This document shows positions 35,166 to 47,610 of a stretch of DNA of 64,000 nucleotides, in pieces. The DNA comes from Ridgeia piscesae (taxonomy: Eukaryota; Annelida; Polychaeta; Sabellida; Siboglinidae). The notes below the pieces were generated by a model, which made no database searches, was not told the DNA's origin, and worked only from the letters and a program-made list of their open reading frames with translations. Each line of letters starts with the position of its first letter. Within the stretch, counting starts at the first letter, position 1. A program made the position numbers and the translations under genes. The DNA is taken from the NCBI GenBank assembly GCA_025642075.2, contig JAODUO010000045.1, positions 161,001-225,000 on the forward strand, in the 5' to 3' direction.

Positions 35166-35227
<62 letters not shown>
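35117..35227. repeat. (AT)n and (CA)n microsatellite
   Basis: AT dinucleotide blocks separated by two CACACACA blocks. Confidence 0.96.
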
Positions 35228-35229
<2 letters not shown>

Positions 35230-35652
35230 ATGTATATAGAATATTAATGCTTTCTTCATAAATGGCCTGCACCTTGGTTGCAAAACAAACAGGAATTAAT
35301 ATGCAACCCAAACAACTAAGACATAAGACCTACATGTGGGCTGTAGAAGAATGCAGATCAAATGTTTCTCGCTGGCAGCATCATGTGACCAGCATCAGAG
35401 TTCTACCAGGTCATCAATTTAAGTGCAACAGTAATAACTCTTGTTGAGGTCAGCGTAGAATATGCCAAAGACTGCAGTGGCGAAATCAAGGCATGGGAAT
35501 TGTCATACTTCAAAGACTGCTATTTTAGGAAAGTTGGAGTCTTCCATCTAATATGTCATGTTTGGTTGGCTACAAGACAGGAACTGGATGAGATGGTAGA
35601 GAGAGACGTGATTGGTGGATAAGAGGTGGTGATCCCCATGAAGGGAGAGACA

Positions 35653-35669
35653 GGGCAAGAGAGCGAGAG

Positions 35670-35759
<90 letters not shown>

Positions 35760-35830
35760 CGAGAGAGCGAGAGAGCGAGAAAAAGAAGGAGGAGCGAGAG
35801 AGAGAGAGAGAGAGAGAGCAAGAGAGAGCA
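35653..35830. repeat. (GA)n microsatellite
   Basis: About 175 bp of GA repeats with a few GC interruptions (GAGAGAGC). Open frames on both strands are artefacts. Confidence 0.97.
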
Positions 35831-37525
35831 CAGCCCACCAGAAGAAAAATAACCCATCAAAACATACAGCCCACCAGAATAAAGATAGCCCACTAGAATA
35901 AAGATATATAACCCACCAGAATATACACAGCACATTGGATCTCATATCAAGTTGGTTTTAAACATTAGCTAACCTGTGTAATAACGCAATCGGTTATAAC
36001 GCAATCAGTTACATTTATAGCAAGTGTATGTAACCAAGTACACATAAAATAATGTATATGGACATAGCCCTGACTGATATAACAATTTATCCTCTATGGG
36101 TGAATTTGTTAATAAAACTTACTTAAAATAACATATTTGTCAATACACTGTAACTGTCTTAAATAAAAAGCACAAAACAGTATTTTCTTTCTTATAACAA
36201 ACTGAACTGCATTGACTGGGAATACAGTGTAATGCACACAAATACACACAAATCGCTCTAAATGTAACTTGGCTGTATCCAACATGACAAGGTTCATATC
36301 GCAAAAACTATGAGTACATTAAAATAACTTATTGTATACATCTTGCAATGATTTACAGTGTTATACAGTTTCTGAAAACATGCATTCATTATGGTAACTC
36401 AACATAAATCCACAAGCATTCTTGAGTAATGTATAATTGAATAATGCACACATAGTTTTACCATTCGTTATAAACGCTGTATCAATTGCATTGCCGATCC
36501 TAGCTTAGACAAAACATTGCTGCCTTTGTTATATTTAATATGCACGATTTTTAGTTTGTGTTTTTTTCTCTCACTTATTCCATGTAAGCATGAGAACTGT
36601 TGCAAATGTAGTTTTACATCTGAACTAACTATGGGAATCTATTTTTTGGAAAATGTGTTATGCAAACAACTTAATTTCCAACAACACATTTCTATTATCA
36701 CAGGTCTTTTGTAATAAAAAATAAATAAAAACTTCATAACAATTCTATATTTTCACAGTGTAGATCATAAGTAATATTATGGATAATTTATTTTAAGTAT
36801 TTATGAAAATGCAATAATAAGGCAACATTTTAAAATGCCTTGTCCACTGTCACATAAACTACAGTTGATATAGGCCATTCAACAAAATCTGCTGCGGCGG
36901 TGATTTTGCGGGCGCGCAAAACCGCGTAGCTGCAGCGTCGTTTCTTTTACTTGGATCTGGGTACCGTTTTGTTTTAACTCTGATTCGCGCGCATTTTTTA
37001 CGATTGACGTCATCGGATGGCGGTGTGGTGGTCCCAGATTCGACCAGTCCAGGATTCGACCGAATCTGGGACCGCGACGGTAGCGGTCCCAGATTCGACC
37101 CGGGCCAGGATTCGCCTTTGTTACTAACGTAGTTTCCGTTAGTAATACATCATGTATTGAAATCATATTGTTATTACGCACATCTTTAATAAAAAAGGAT
37201 TAACTTATGTGATCATTTTCACTCACTCGAACGTGTTGTGTTATTTAGAGCGTTGTTTTTCGCCAGTCGAGGTTATAATTAGTATCGAGGCTACAGCAAT
37301 TGGTACCGCGTGGCGCTGTCTATATGCACAGCCGCGGTGTCCTGCTTCGTTTTATTGGGAGATGGCTATTTGTTACCCCTCCACGAACATATGCATATCA
37401 ATCTTGTCAAAAGTACCTTCAGTTCAGTGGAGTAGCCAGGATTTTGCATTGGAGGGGCCATCCGACAATCAAACAAACTCGGTGTGTGTGTTTGGGGGGT
37501 TTCGTCTGGTGCTTGTTGTTGGTGG
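35831..37525. other. Intergenic, no gene recognised
   Basis: AT-rich to 36890, then a GC-richer patch (36890-37130) with repeated CCCAGATTCGACC and AGGATTCG motifs that may be the end of an unidentified transposon. No coding signal. Confidence 0.5.
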
Positions 37526-37810
37526 TTTTTTGGGGGGGTCTCGTTTGGGGGGGGGGGTGGGGGGGGGTGCGTGCGTGCGGGCGTGCGTGCGCGCGCACGT
37601 GTTTGTGTGTGTATTGTATGTGTGAGTGTGTGTATGAGTGTGTATGTGTCTGAGTGAGTGAGTGAGTGGGTGGGTGGGGGGGGTGGGGGGGGTGGGGTGG
37701 GTGGGTGGGGGGGGTGGGGGGGTGGGTGAGTGAGTGAGTGAGTGAGTGAGTGAGTGAGTGAGTGAGTGAGTGAGTATGTGTCTGAGTGAGTGTGTGTCTG
37801 AGTGATTGTC
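37526..37810. repeat. G-run and (GTGA)n low-complexity tract
   Basis: Many runs of five to eleven G (37540-37570 and 37670-37725), with GT-rich sequence between and (GAGT)n at 37727-37775. The + strand could form G-quadruplexes. Confidence 0.9.
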
Positions 37811-37820
37811 GTGTCGTGTC

Positions 37821-37985
37821 CAGTGCTGTAACAAGTACTCTAGCAAAGTAACTAAGTAAAAGTAAAAGTAACCTCCCAAAAAACTACTTAAGTAAAAGTA
37901 AAAGTACCCCCGAAAGAAACTACTTAAGTAAAAGTATCGCTCCACAAAACTACTTAAGTAAAAGTACAAAAGTATTCGGTCAGTG

Positions 37986-38026
<41 letters not shown>

Positions 38027-39178
38027 AAAAAAAAAAACTTAAAAAATATAAAGGTCTTCTTATGACAGTTCAATTATGCTGTTGATGTTTGTCTTTTGTG
38101 ATAGATTTAATTATCTTAGCTTAAGATAATGACTAAATTTAATGTGTTTTGATATTTAAATTTAGCGTTCATATTTACTACGATTCCATTTTGTATCTAC
38201 TACCAACGGCATTTCAAAAAACCAATGCAGCCACTGCACCACAAACCTCGTAGGTACAGGAAGGTACTGCGTGTCGACCGCGCAGTCTATGCGATGTTCA
38301 GAAAACATTGTTACACACTGTTGAATGTTGAACTAAATAAAATTCTGAGTTTTGAAATAAATTATGCACCAGAAGACCACGATGTATGGAAATGAACGAT
38401 AATATGAGATCTAAAATAATAACCTGGCTCTCAGTCGCTGAACGCGCATAAAGGTTCAAAAAAAAAATAAATACGCTCATTATTGGCACAACTTCCTTCG
38501 TCTTTCAGTTATCGTTAAAATACCGATTTATAACGCGCATTTACTACGTCAAAACAACTACGACTCCCCATTTTATAGGCGGTTGATGAATTCATAAGTT
38601 TATGCATCAGTAGCATGTTTTGCGTGGCGAAGTGTTACGCCTAATATTTGCGACGCAATTCATCATGACATTTCAGCCGAGCATTATATTGATCTTTTCT
38701 ATTGAGATGCAACCTATTTATCCGATTTCTAAACAAGAAGTATCAATGAATCTCAATTGCAATTTTCAAGCCATTGACTCGCGGCATTGTCGATGCGCTG
38801 GTCTTACCAAAACACCGATGTGCGAAGCCAGGACTGGCAGCAGAAAATGCGACTGATCATTGATGTCGGCACAAAACAAACAAAGCCTTGCTCCACATTC
38901 ACTCTTTAATTGACCTTAATCAAACAAACTCTACATGGGTTTTAACACATTTATATAATAGATCAGCTTGAAACACGATTGCTGCCATGATGTCGGCCCG
39001 ACCGCAAAGCAAACAACAACTACACAATCAGGGGTCGAGGGTAATTTTAAAATTGGTAGTAGACCCACGTAAAGTAACGCAACATTTAGAAGTAAAAAGT
39101 AAGAAAGTAAACAAAAAAGTACTTCGTTACAAGTAAAAGTAATTCCCAAAAAATGTACTTCGTTACATCCCACCACTG
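37821..39178. mobile_element. Non-autonomous hAT element, 1.36 kb
   Basis: Left end CAGTGCTGTAACAAGTAC; right end the complement of CAGTGGTGGGATGTAACG. GTCGTGTC flanks both sides (37813-37820 and 39179-39186), a perfect 8-bp target duplication. Subterminal ACTTAAGTAAAAGTA repeats (four near the left end, related GTAAAAGTA near the right) are likely transposase-binding arrays. The interior is AT-rich and has no transposase. Confidence 0.88.
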
Positions 39179-39325
39179 GTCGTGTCGTGTCGTGTCGTGT
39201 CGTGTCGTGTCGTGTCGTGTCGTGTCGTGTCGTGTCGTGTCGTGTCGTGTCGTGTCGTGTCGTGTCGTGTCGTGTCGTGTCGTGTCGTGTCGTGTAATGT
39301 CGTGTAATGTCGTGTAATGTCATAT
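39179..39325. repeat. (GTCGT)n pentanucleotide array
   Basis: About 23 perfect GTCGT units, then units changing to GTAAT near 39295-39320. The hAT element at 37821 inserted at its left edge. Confidence 0.97.
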
Positions 39326-40350
39326 AGTGTGTAGGAGCTAGTGCGTACCTGCGCAATACAGTGAGTTATATAGCAAGGTAAAAGTTAAACTGTCTCGATT
39401 AACAAGCGAGTCTTCTTATGCAGTGCACATTTTATATCCTTATCAACACGTGAGCATCTTATTGAAATTAACAAAATGCAATTTCAGAGAACATAGTACA
39501 GTCAATAAAACAAGATGACGTCAGCTGTAGTCCTGCACGTGCATCCACAGCTCAAGCGTGTAGCACCACTGGTCGCCAGATATCTTGTATATACCAGAGG
39601 CAAATACACCAAACACGGTGTACATAAAAGCAACGCAAACGATATTGCATCATAATAAACAAGCATGGCAATAGCAAACACAACCTAACAGTTTCGTCAC
39701 AGTCACCATTTGTTGTTACAACAGTTTCGACGAACTGCTAACCTGCACGTGTTACAAGAGCGAAATATGTACAACGCGAAACAATGTATATTCAATTATT
39801 AAACACGAAGTGTTCAATTATTTAACTTGAATAACATACGGTGTTAATAGCCGGCAGATAGCATACTGCCGACATATTTCACATGCACCAGCAGTAACAC
39901 CAGGTGTCAGTTTAACAAAGAACCTCACTTATAACACGTACGGCAAAACGAAATAATTATACTTAGAACACAGCAACAGTTTGCGCTTATCAATGTAGAT
40001 AACACAGACATTTTAAAACTAATTCGTCCGTATTCGTATGGCGACAATTCAGCAGTGCTGTGAAGTATAACAAAGCTCACACAACACGGTATAAGTGGCA
40101 GCTTATCGTGCTAAGGTTCATCATTACGTCACTGCCAAAACCATCCGGACGTTCAAATTACAACGGCATATCATTGTAAATATGTAAATAATGTAGAAAG
40201 CTTTATGCATGTTGACACACATATTAAGTAATTTAGTTATAAAAAACGGTGAAGAATAATGTATACACAATTACTATTATCACCTGCAGCCGCATCAACA
40301 ACAAGAATCAACAACAAGAATGTAAGTTGGAACAGCATCAGAAGCAACAA
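39326..40350. other. Intergenic, no gene recognised
   Basis: Ordinary AT-rich sequence with no exon-like pattern, RNA gene or repeat that I can identify. Confidence 0.5.
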
Positions 40351-40355
40351 CAGCA

Positions 40356-40356
<1 letters not shown>

Positions 40357-40442
<86 letters not shown>

Positions 40443-40550
40443 TGAGTGCGAGTGTGTGTGTGTATGTGTGTATGTATATATATATATATATAAATGTATG
40501 TGTGTCTATTTATGTATGTGTGTGTGGTGGTGGGGTGGGGGGTGGGTGGG
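40357..40550. repeat. (TG)n microsatellite with CGTG and GGT variants
   Basis: (TG) about 27 units, (CGTG) about 9 units, then mixed TATG and GGTGGG tracts. Confidence 0.95.
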
Positions 40551-40552
40551 GG

Positions 40553-40947
40553 TGTGTGATGTGAATACATACTGTGGGCAAGTGTGCGCGTGTGCTTACA
40601 TGCGTGAGTGCGTGCTTGCGTGTATGCGCGAGTGCGTGCAAATTTGTGTTGTGTTTTTGTATATTTATGTATGTGTGGGTCTGCGTGTTATGTATATATT
40701 TGTACATGTGAACGTCAATGTGCCAACTCTGGCGAAACAAGTAGAATGTGTGATGTGAATACATACTGTGGGCAAGTGTGCGCGTGTGCTTACATGCGTG
40801 CGTGCGTGAGTGCGTGCTTGCGTGTATGCGCGAGTGCGTGCAAATTTGTGTTGTGTTTTTGTATATTTATGTATGTGTGGGTCTGCGTGTTATGTATATA
40901 TTTGTACATGTGAACGTCAATGGGCCAACTCTGGCGAAACAAGTAGA
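40553..40947. repeat. Tandem duplication of about 194 bp
   Basis: Two copies from TGATGTGAATACATACTGTG to CTGGCGAAACAAGTAGAA, offset about 194-198 bp and nearly identical. Confidence 0.92.
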
Positions 40948-41013
40948 ATTACTACGAAGAAAACACAGAAATACAGGTCATGTTGACCACGTGACACCAC
41001 TGTCTTTCACAAG

Positions 41014-41235
41014 CTACGGCTCCATGAGCTCGACTTCACACAGCGACCTGACTGGGCCGTTTCTCCCGAAGACTCTGACGAAGACGTAGTCACAGCCTCG
41101 AGCGGGGCACTGGCAGCAGAAGGAGCACATCGAGACGTCTCCTGCGTACTTCTCCGTCTTCGTCAGTTCACACCGCAAGAAGTAGCCGTCGAAGGGGCCT
41201 TTGTTAACCGACTTCTCCATCGTGTCCACGTGAAC
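41014..41235 (-). CDS. Secreted YWTD-like protein: downstream terminal exon
   Basis: Acceptor TTTACTGCAG (minus strand) ends at 41236; the frame is phase 0 and ends with TAG at 41014-41016. Encodes VHVDTMEKSVNKGPFDGYF, then a cysteine-rich MCSFCCQCPARGCDYVFVRV, ending ELMEP. It could be joined to a phase-0 GTGATT donor inside the previous exon, or be a duplicated alternative last exon, since C-x2-V-x-V-R-V resembles the end of 42175-42401. GC content and codon-like composition support real coding sequence. Confidence 0.6.
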   Translation of the reverse strand, partial: VHVDTMEKSVNKGPFDGYFLRCELTKTEKYAGDVSMCSFCCQCPARGCDYVFVRVFGRNGPVRSLCEVELMEP

Positions 41236-42174
41236 CTGCAGTAAATTGACAACTTGTGTCATTTATACGTGACTTAGGTGCTTTGTAAAAACATCTATTA
41301 ATCCAGGAAATGTGTATGTATGTGGGCGGGTGTAGGATACGTTCGGAATAGAAACACTTGGAAACAAATTTATTTAGTACTCCGTAATTAAACAATGCGT
41401 GGACACGTTCAGGTCTTCATCAACAAATTATATATTTTCAGCCGTATCTCAAGTGGTTACTTTTTTGATATAATAAACCACTTGCAAATTACTGACGAGT
41501 AATGTGCAGCTTTCCGGCAGAACAACGCTGCAGCCCAATCTGTATAATATAATAACTACACGCCCATAATTATTTTAATTAGCAACTCATTCGGTTGAAG
41601 ACATAGAACATGTCAATGTATCACATCAATATATTCGGCTTTCCAATTTGATTTTGATGAGTTGTGGGTGGGTAACATTTAACATTGATGCTATCCAACT
41701 TGTTTGGGTTATTGGAAAGTTTGATATTTACAAACCTCTAAACGTGTTACCGGAAAAAATGGCTATTAAGTCGCAAGACTGGAAATGTTTTGCACGGTTT
41801 ATTATTCCACAAAATATACCTCATTTGTTGAACAATCTGTACTCGCTTTACTTGTATTGGAGAATGTGGAATGGACTATATATTGTATTATTTCTAATAT
41901 AAATTTATATTTGCATGTGTTTTTTAAACGTTGTTCTAGCTCGCAGTTGCCAGGGTCCGCGGATAATACAAATGTTTATCGACGTTTAACAGTTTAATTT
42001 ATACTTATTAACACTTTAATATTCATGTATCTTCATCATTTTATAGCATGTTATTTGTAAGTTGATAACAACTTGCTTCATTAATTTCAAAATAGTACAT
42101 ATAGTATAAATATATACGATGACGATGTGCAACTGCATGTCCACTATGCGGTGATGTTGTTTTTGCATGGTTTC

Positions 42175-42401
42175 TTAGTGTGTCACTTGTACAATCACCT
42201 GGGTCTTGTCGCTACAATCCCCGTCCTTGAGCACGACACGGACACGAGCCACGTTCTGACATTGCGAAACATCTGCTCTGAGACGGAAGTCGTGCGGGTT
42301 GGTTGATGACGTCACCTTAGCGCAGGTTTTACGCTTTCTGTCAGTGAAGACAGCACTGTCTCCGAAGTCGCGGAACCCTTTTGTTATGGCAGTGATTGGA
42401 A
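42175..42401 (-). CDS. Secreted YWTD-like protein: exon 5 (C-terminal domain)
   Basis: Acceptor TCTGTTTCAG (minus) ends at 42402, phase 1. Encodes VPITAITKGFRDFGDSAVF, KRKTCAKVTSS, then RADVSQCQNVARVRVVLKDG, DCSDKTQVIVQVTH and TAA at 42175-42177. Three cysteines. If the internal donor at 42198 (GTGATT) is used, the exon ends at 42199 after ...KTQ and continues in frame into 41235. I favour neither strongly. Confidence 0.72.
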
Positions 42402-43059
42402 CTGAAACAGAAGCGCACTATAATATTAGTCACGTTAATTGTTGGTGACAAACGGATGCCACTCGTATAACTTGGGAGATCGTGTCCTAACGGGTATTGT
42501 CACATGATATGTCAGCTGCTGGGACGTGTTGACGTGTGCAAACTTTGCCTCGTGTGAATGACAACGGCGTTCTACACTATACATGCTGTCATTTATATTA
42601 GACAAAACACCTATACTCCCTATACATACCGTCAAATATTTGAACACCTGTATAACGATGACACGTCACAAACAAAGAAATGGGCAATAATCCACACTGT
42701 TACTCTATAATAATAATAAAATAATAATATAAAATGATATATATTTATATAGCGACATAATCACACAGCTAAATATGTAGAACATTAAACTATTCAGTTA
42801 AATCATTTAAAAGCAAAACAACAAATAGTCGTAAATTGAACAAAACAGTTAATATACAATTACATATAAGGGTAGTAAACCTAAAACGTGTATGTGCAAC
42901 ACATGATTTAATAACAAATTACACAAAGAACCATCAAATAATATTACACTGTAATATTAAAAATAAAAACAGTAAAATTAAATTAGGTGGGATTAAAATA
43001 GTAAGATGATGGATAAAATGTACATTCATGGCAGTAGTAGGAATAATTACCCTACTCAC

Positions 43060-43182
43060 CTATTCCAGGTATAGGACAGTAGTTGATCGGCTGATAATTC
43101 CCTTGCGCTATTGCAATTCCGTAGTGTGATCCTCCGAACTGTCCCGTATTCATAGAGGTTATGCTTCCGTCATCCAGTCGGA
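43060..43182 (-). CDS. Secreted YWTD-like protein: exon 4
   Basis: Minus-strand acceptor CTTTTCAG ends at 43183, donor GTGAGT begins at 43059, phase 1 both sides. Encodes RLDDGSITSMNTGQFGGSHY, then GIAIAQGNYQPINYCPIPGI. An upstream CACAG acceptor would bring a stop codon, so the inner one is chosen. I do not recognise the fold; it follows directly on the YWTD-like repeat. Confidence 0.8.
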
Positions 43183-43489
43183 CTGAAAAGACTCTGTGAA
43201 ATATGTAATGGCTTAATAAAATTATATATTTTCACCCAATACAAATTATTTTAGTGATTTCCGAACATTGTTCTGTGGTTGTATATTCTATCTAGTATAC
43301 CGTATAATATTAAAAATACAAACATATAGTGTTTGTATCCTAGTAACTAAAACCAGGCAATTGCGTACCCACATATATTAATTTTGATGTAAACGTTTTG
43401 TTAACTAAACGTTAATTATTGATATTATAACTTATTTTTCATTCGACGAAAAACATAATTTTAAAATAAAAGGTAATTGTTTATATAAG

Positions 43490-43802
43490 CACTGTATCCA
43501 ATACTCAGGATTTGGTCAAAGCGCTTTACATTTTACTTCTCTTGCGGTCCTGTTCAATCAAACACCATCTCAACTTCTCTGGGAAGCATCCAGCCATATG
43601 TTGCAATTAATGCGCGAAGACTGCTTATACACATATCCACCACTGTCTATAGCCAGGTACCCACTTATACAGCTGAGTGAGCTGGAGCAATGTAGAGTTA
43701 AAAATAAGCTTGCCCAAGATTTTAACACCGCATCACAGGATTCGAACCCGGGTCCTCTTAGTCGAGAGTCCTAACCTCTACCCCGAGCCAAAGGGCTCTA
43801 CA
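43490..43802 (-). mobile_element. tRNA-derived SINE, near full length (copy 4)
   Basis: On the minus strand it starts GGCTCGGGGTAGAGGTTAGG (box A-like), then CCCGGGTTCGAATCCTG (box B). A body follows with CTTGGGCAAGCTTAT, AACTCTACATTGCTCC, TTCGCGCATTAATTGCAACA and GGATGCTTCCCAGAGAAG, ending near GTAAAGCGCTTTGACCAAAT. It is the best copy in the window and serves as reference for the others. It is not a functional tRNA: the cloverleaf is incomplete. Confidence 0.8.
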
Positions 43803-44268
43803 GATGGTGGTGCATCGTGATTTCTCATTCCCGGAGCAGTCCGGTAAGTAAATGCAAAATTCACAATATGTTATTTTATCGAAGGACTCTCAACGTAATA
43901 ATACTAGAGTATAGACACGATCGACAACAGTGGAGGCAGGTCATTCACAAAGGAAAAAGCCACATTGAAGAAAATATATCACAAAAATACCAACATGATC
44001 ACAATATCCGCCAAGGCCTTCCTGATGCTTCTGCCCCTGTCATCTTTTGTGTCAACTGCGGGAGAGACTTTAAATCTAAAATTGGACTATTCTCTCACCA
44101 ATGAGCAAAGCACATAACGGACGAAACCCTACACTCATCGGACACGATGGACAGCAAAGAAGAAGAAGAAGAAGAGTTTAGGCTAATGCGTCTGTAAATT
44201 ACATTACCCTCCTGAAGTGTGTGTGTAATAAGCAACGCCGTCTTGTATTGCGAGTCCATATGGCTTGA

Positions 44269-44735
<467 letters not shown>

Positions 44736-44845
44736 ATAGTAGGATAATGGCTATTATTACTATTTTGATCTTTATTGCTATTATTATTAATATTATTTAA
44801 TGCATCGTAACAAACAACTAGTCAACTAGACACCAACGGACTTGC

Positions 44846-44965
44846 CTGAGAAGACAGTCGTCACTTCGGAGCCGTCGAATGTCGCCCGTTTCACTTCCTT
44901 ATTGCTATAGTCACCGTAGTACACAAACCCATTAACGGTATCCATTGCGACAGCAGACATCTTAC
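44846..44965 (-). CDS. Secreted YWTD-like protein: exon 3 (LDLR class B-like repeat)
   Basis: Minus-strand acceptor ACTGTAG ends at 44966; phase 1 both sides. Encodes GKMSAVAMDTVNGFVYYGDY, then SNKEVKRATFDGSEVTTVFS. This follows the YWTD beta-propeller pattern: A-x-D...N..V.Y.D...K.I.RA..DGS. The donor is GCAAGT, a GC-AG intron; the exon otherwise fits in phase on both sides. Confidence 0.85.
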
Positions 44966-45674
44966 CTACAGTAACGTTATTCACAAATAAAACAATCCGC
45001 GAGACGGAGAACCTCGATAAATGTTACTGTAATAAACCTGCTGTGGCTGACCACCTGTCTTAAGCAACCTCCTTGGCAGTATTGAAGCTGTGATCGGACA
45101 ATACACATTCTATTGCACTGACAGTGTGCTGTTTTAACATTATGGTGAAACATGTAAACAGTTCTTATTACGTTTTGTGAAAAACGTGAAACAACTTTCA
45201 AAATCGATAAAGTAACTTTAGAAATATTACTCCTTTATGGCAAGGTCAAACGCCCAATCATGATCATATTAAACTGTAGATATTTCAGATATATACCTGC
45301 GTTGGTTGCGTGCATATTCATGATCTTGATATCACAAATACTAGCTACACGTTAGTTTATCATACACGTTTCAAGACAAAAATTAGACACATAAATAAAA
45401 CAATATGTCAATGTAATGTAATGTATTAGACATCTAGGATACTAACTTAACACATTTATTGGCGTACCAGCACTAACTTTAACACATTTATGGGCATACC
45501 AGCGGCTGCTGGATGTCCACACACCATGGATCATCGCACGGACAATGTCAACGTTTATTATTGCAAATGTTGACCTGATATGGCACTGATGGGTTCGATA
45601 TGTCTGGTAAATATATCTATGAAAATGTTGTCGTAGCCAAATAAAAATTAAAAGAAAGGCGTAGCGTTGCTTAC

Positions 45675-45797
45675 CGTTGCTCGTGAAGAGTTTTGCTGTT
45701 CCATAACTCCGAGGCGTTGAAGACGGTATCGGTTCCATCAAGAATATTTTGCGATATTCAGCAACAAGCAGAGTTCCACGTCTGAAGCCACCTGAAG
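45675..45797 (-). CDS. Secreted YWTD-like protein: exon 2
   Basis: Minus-strand acceptor AAATTACAG ends at 45798, donor GTAAGC begins at 45674, phase 1 both sides. Encodes ASGGFRRGTLLVAEYRKIFL, then MEPIPSSTPRSYGTAKLFTS. The LLVAEYRKIFLMEP stretch looks like the strand pattern of a propeller blade preceding the YWTD-like repeat. Confidence 0.8.
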
Positions 45798-45984
45798 CTG
45801 TAATTTGTAAATACAATAGTAATAATATTTACAACCAACCATATGTTACTTGCTGTTTCCCTCAGACATTTGTATATATATATATATATATCCTAGTAGA
45901 ATATTTCAATCCAAAATTAGTTTTGTAACTACCAAAAGGCAGCTTTTCGACATAACAATGTTCACACCTAGTGGGTACAGCTGG

Positions 45985-46170
45985 AGGATTGTCGTAACAA
46001 CAGTGAGGTATTGGTAGCCTTGAGTGGAGCTCATGGAGGAACTACTAGGTTTGTGGCGATATCCTTGAGGTACTTGTAGTTTTGTGTTGAGATTACGGAG
46101 TGATTGGTAGGCTTAGGGTGAGATCATGGAGGCACTGGTTGGTTTATGTTAAGATCTCGGAGGTACTGAT
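45985..46170. repeat. Degenerate tandem repeat, about 45 bp
   Basis: Four or five loosely related units of the type GGAGG.ACTGGTAG.TT.GTG followed by TGAGATCATG, in the first intron of the minus-strand gene. Confidence 0.55.
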
Positions 46171-46349
46171 ACATGACAAATTGTACAATTAAGTTGTAAA
46201 ACATGAATGATATTTTGTTGCGAAGCAATGCTAGTAGTCGTGCGTAAAATGAACACATACATGTGGTAACTGATGTTCAGGTGCATTGGCCTCTTAAGGG
46301 TGCAAATCGCATACGATTTACGCGAAATCGTAAGGAGTACAACGGGCAT

Positions 46350-46510
46350 TAAAAAGGTAAGTAAAGTATGTTCTTATATGGCGCAGTTTCCATTCCACAG
46401 TACTGCTCAAGGCGCTTTACTCTTAACCCCCTTGGGAGACCTGTTCAATCGAATACTACGTCTGCTTCCCAGGAAACATATAAAAATAGTCGATCAATGC
46501 ATGCTGTAAT
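46350..46510 (-). mobile_element. tRNA-derived SINE fragment, copy 5
   Basis: Contains TCAAGGCGCTTTAC, GACCTGTTCAATCGAATAC and GCTTCCCAGGAAAC. These match the 3' half of the SINE at 43490-43802 in the same orientation; the tRNA-like head is absent. Confidence 0.65.
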
Positions 46511-47035
46511 AGTCAGTATTGTTATCTTATAAAAACAACATAATTAACTATAAATGCCAACACGACAAGCAATCGATACAAGAAATGAGATGTCAAGTCT
46601 GCCGTCAAAAATAACGGAGATGAAATGTCCTGTGAATGTCAGTGAAATTGCAACGGATTTATATTGAATTCGGCCGACCACACACCTCCGTGGGTATAGA
46701 GGAAATAGCAGAAGGTGAACGGTCGGTGTAGAACAAAAACACGATGGCTTAATGTTTGGTCTCGTTTAGTCATATAGCTGGTTGAGTTCAGCAACGTAGT
46801 CGGTGAGTTTTTTGGTGCGCTGACACGGTTGGTTCAATGGCGGATATTCGTCATACAGTTGAGTTTCGTCTGCGTATTGGATCAGATGATGTTCACACAT
46901 GTCCATGTAGGTAGAACGTGTTTGAACCTGTAGTCAAGGCCTGCTCGACAACGCTTTGAATTAGTATCACGTGTTGCAGTTTGCTTCGCCTACATATCTA
47001 TTGCGCTATGGCGTGACAGTTAGACAGTTACTTAC

Positions 47036-47153
47036 CTCCTGAATTTGCAGCCCAGAAACAGATCAATGCGAAGACGAGATTTCGAAAAAGCGGCCACACA
47101 GGAGGAAGAGACGGCCGAAGTAGATTCACCTTGCTCAAACGTCGTGGCGCCAT
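47036..47153 (-). CDS. Secreted YWTD-like protein: exon 1 (start and signal peptide)
   Basis: ATG at 47153-47151; minus-strand donor GTAAGT begins at 47035, phase 1. Encodes MAPRRLSKVNLLRPSLPPVW, then PLFRNLVFALICFWAANSG. The hydrophobic VFALICFWAA core after a basic N-terminal stretch suggests a signal peptide, somewhat long. It is the only ATG in the exon in this frame. Spliced total: 236 residues if ending at 42175, 302 if continuing to 41014. No membrane span is seen later, so the protein is probably secreted. Confidence 0.75.
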
Positions 47154-47414
47154 ATCGGTTTTGAACGTGACGTCGAATCTAAAGTTCTGTATTTGCCTTT
47201 CCAGTTATCGAGCTAGTGTGCACGAAAATATGAACTCATGTCGCTTGGTTTCGCTGGCTATATGACACAGCGATGTTTGAATCGATAAGTTGCCTACCAC
47301 TCTGTGATCAGTAGGTCTCTATTGGTGACGGGTGTCTCTGTTGACGACTGTTGCGAACCATGTGACTCGTGAACTCGTCTCTGACATATTATAGTGAACG
47401 ATCAACGATATATA

Positions 47415-47610
47415 TCACCAAGTACACAGTTGGACAGCGACGTGGATAATACACGAGAGAACAGGTTTTGTCTGCATACGACCAATGGGGTTCTTTGTTC
47501 TAGTTACCACACGTCATCCATTGGTCTAATAGAAGCGACGGAGCGTCGCTGGAAGGCTAATTAATAATTACAGCGTCAACACTGGATACAGTTGTATCAC
47601 TGATGGCGAG
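47415..47610. repeat. Dispersed repeat family, copy B
   Basis: Begins CCAAGTACACAGTTGGACAG and ends GCGTCAACACTGGATACAG; about 85-90% alike to 47890-48092. Confidence 0.88.

Noticed and set aside
43183..43196. Earlier acceptor (TTTCACAG) for exon 4 of the minus-strand gene
   Set aside because: In the required phase it meets a TAA 11 codons later, while the inner acceptor keeps the frame.
43735..43802. tRNA gene on the minus strand
   Set aside because: Box A and box B are present, but acceptor and other stems are not, and the body matches other dispersed copies; it is a SINE head.
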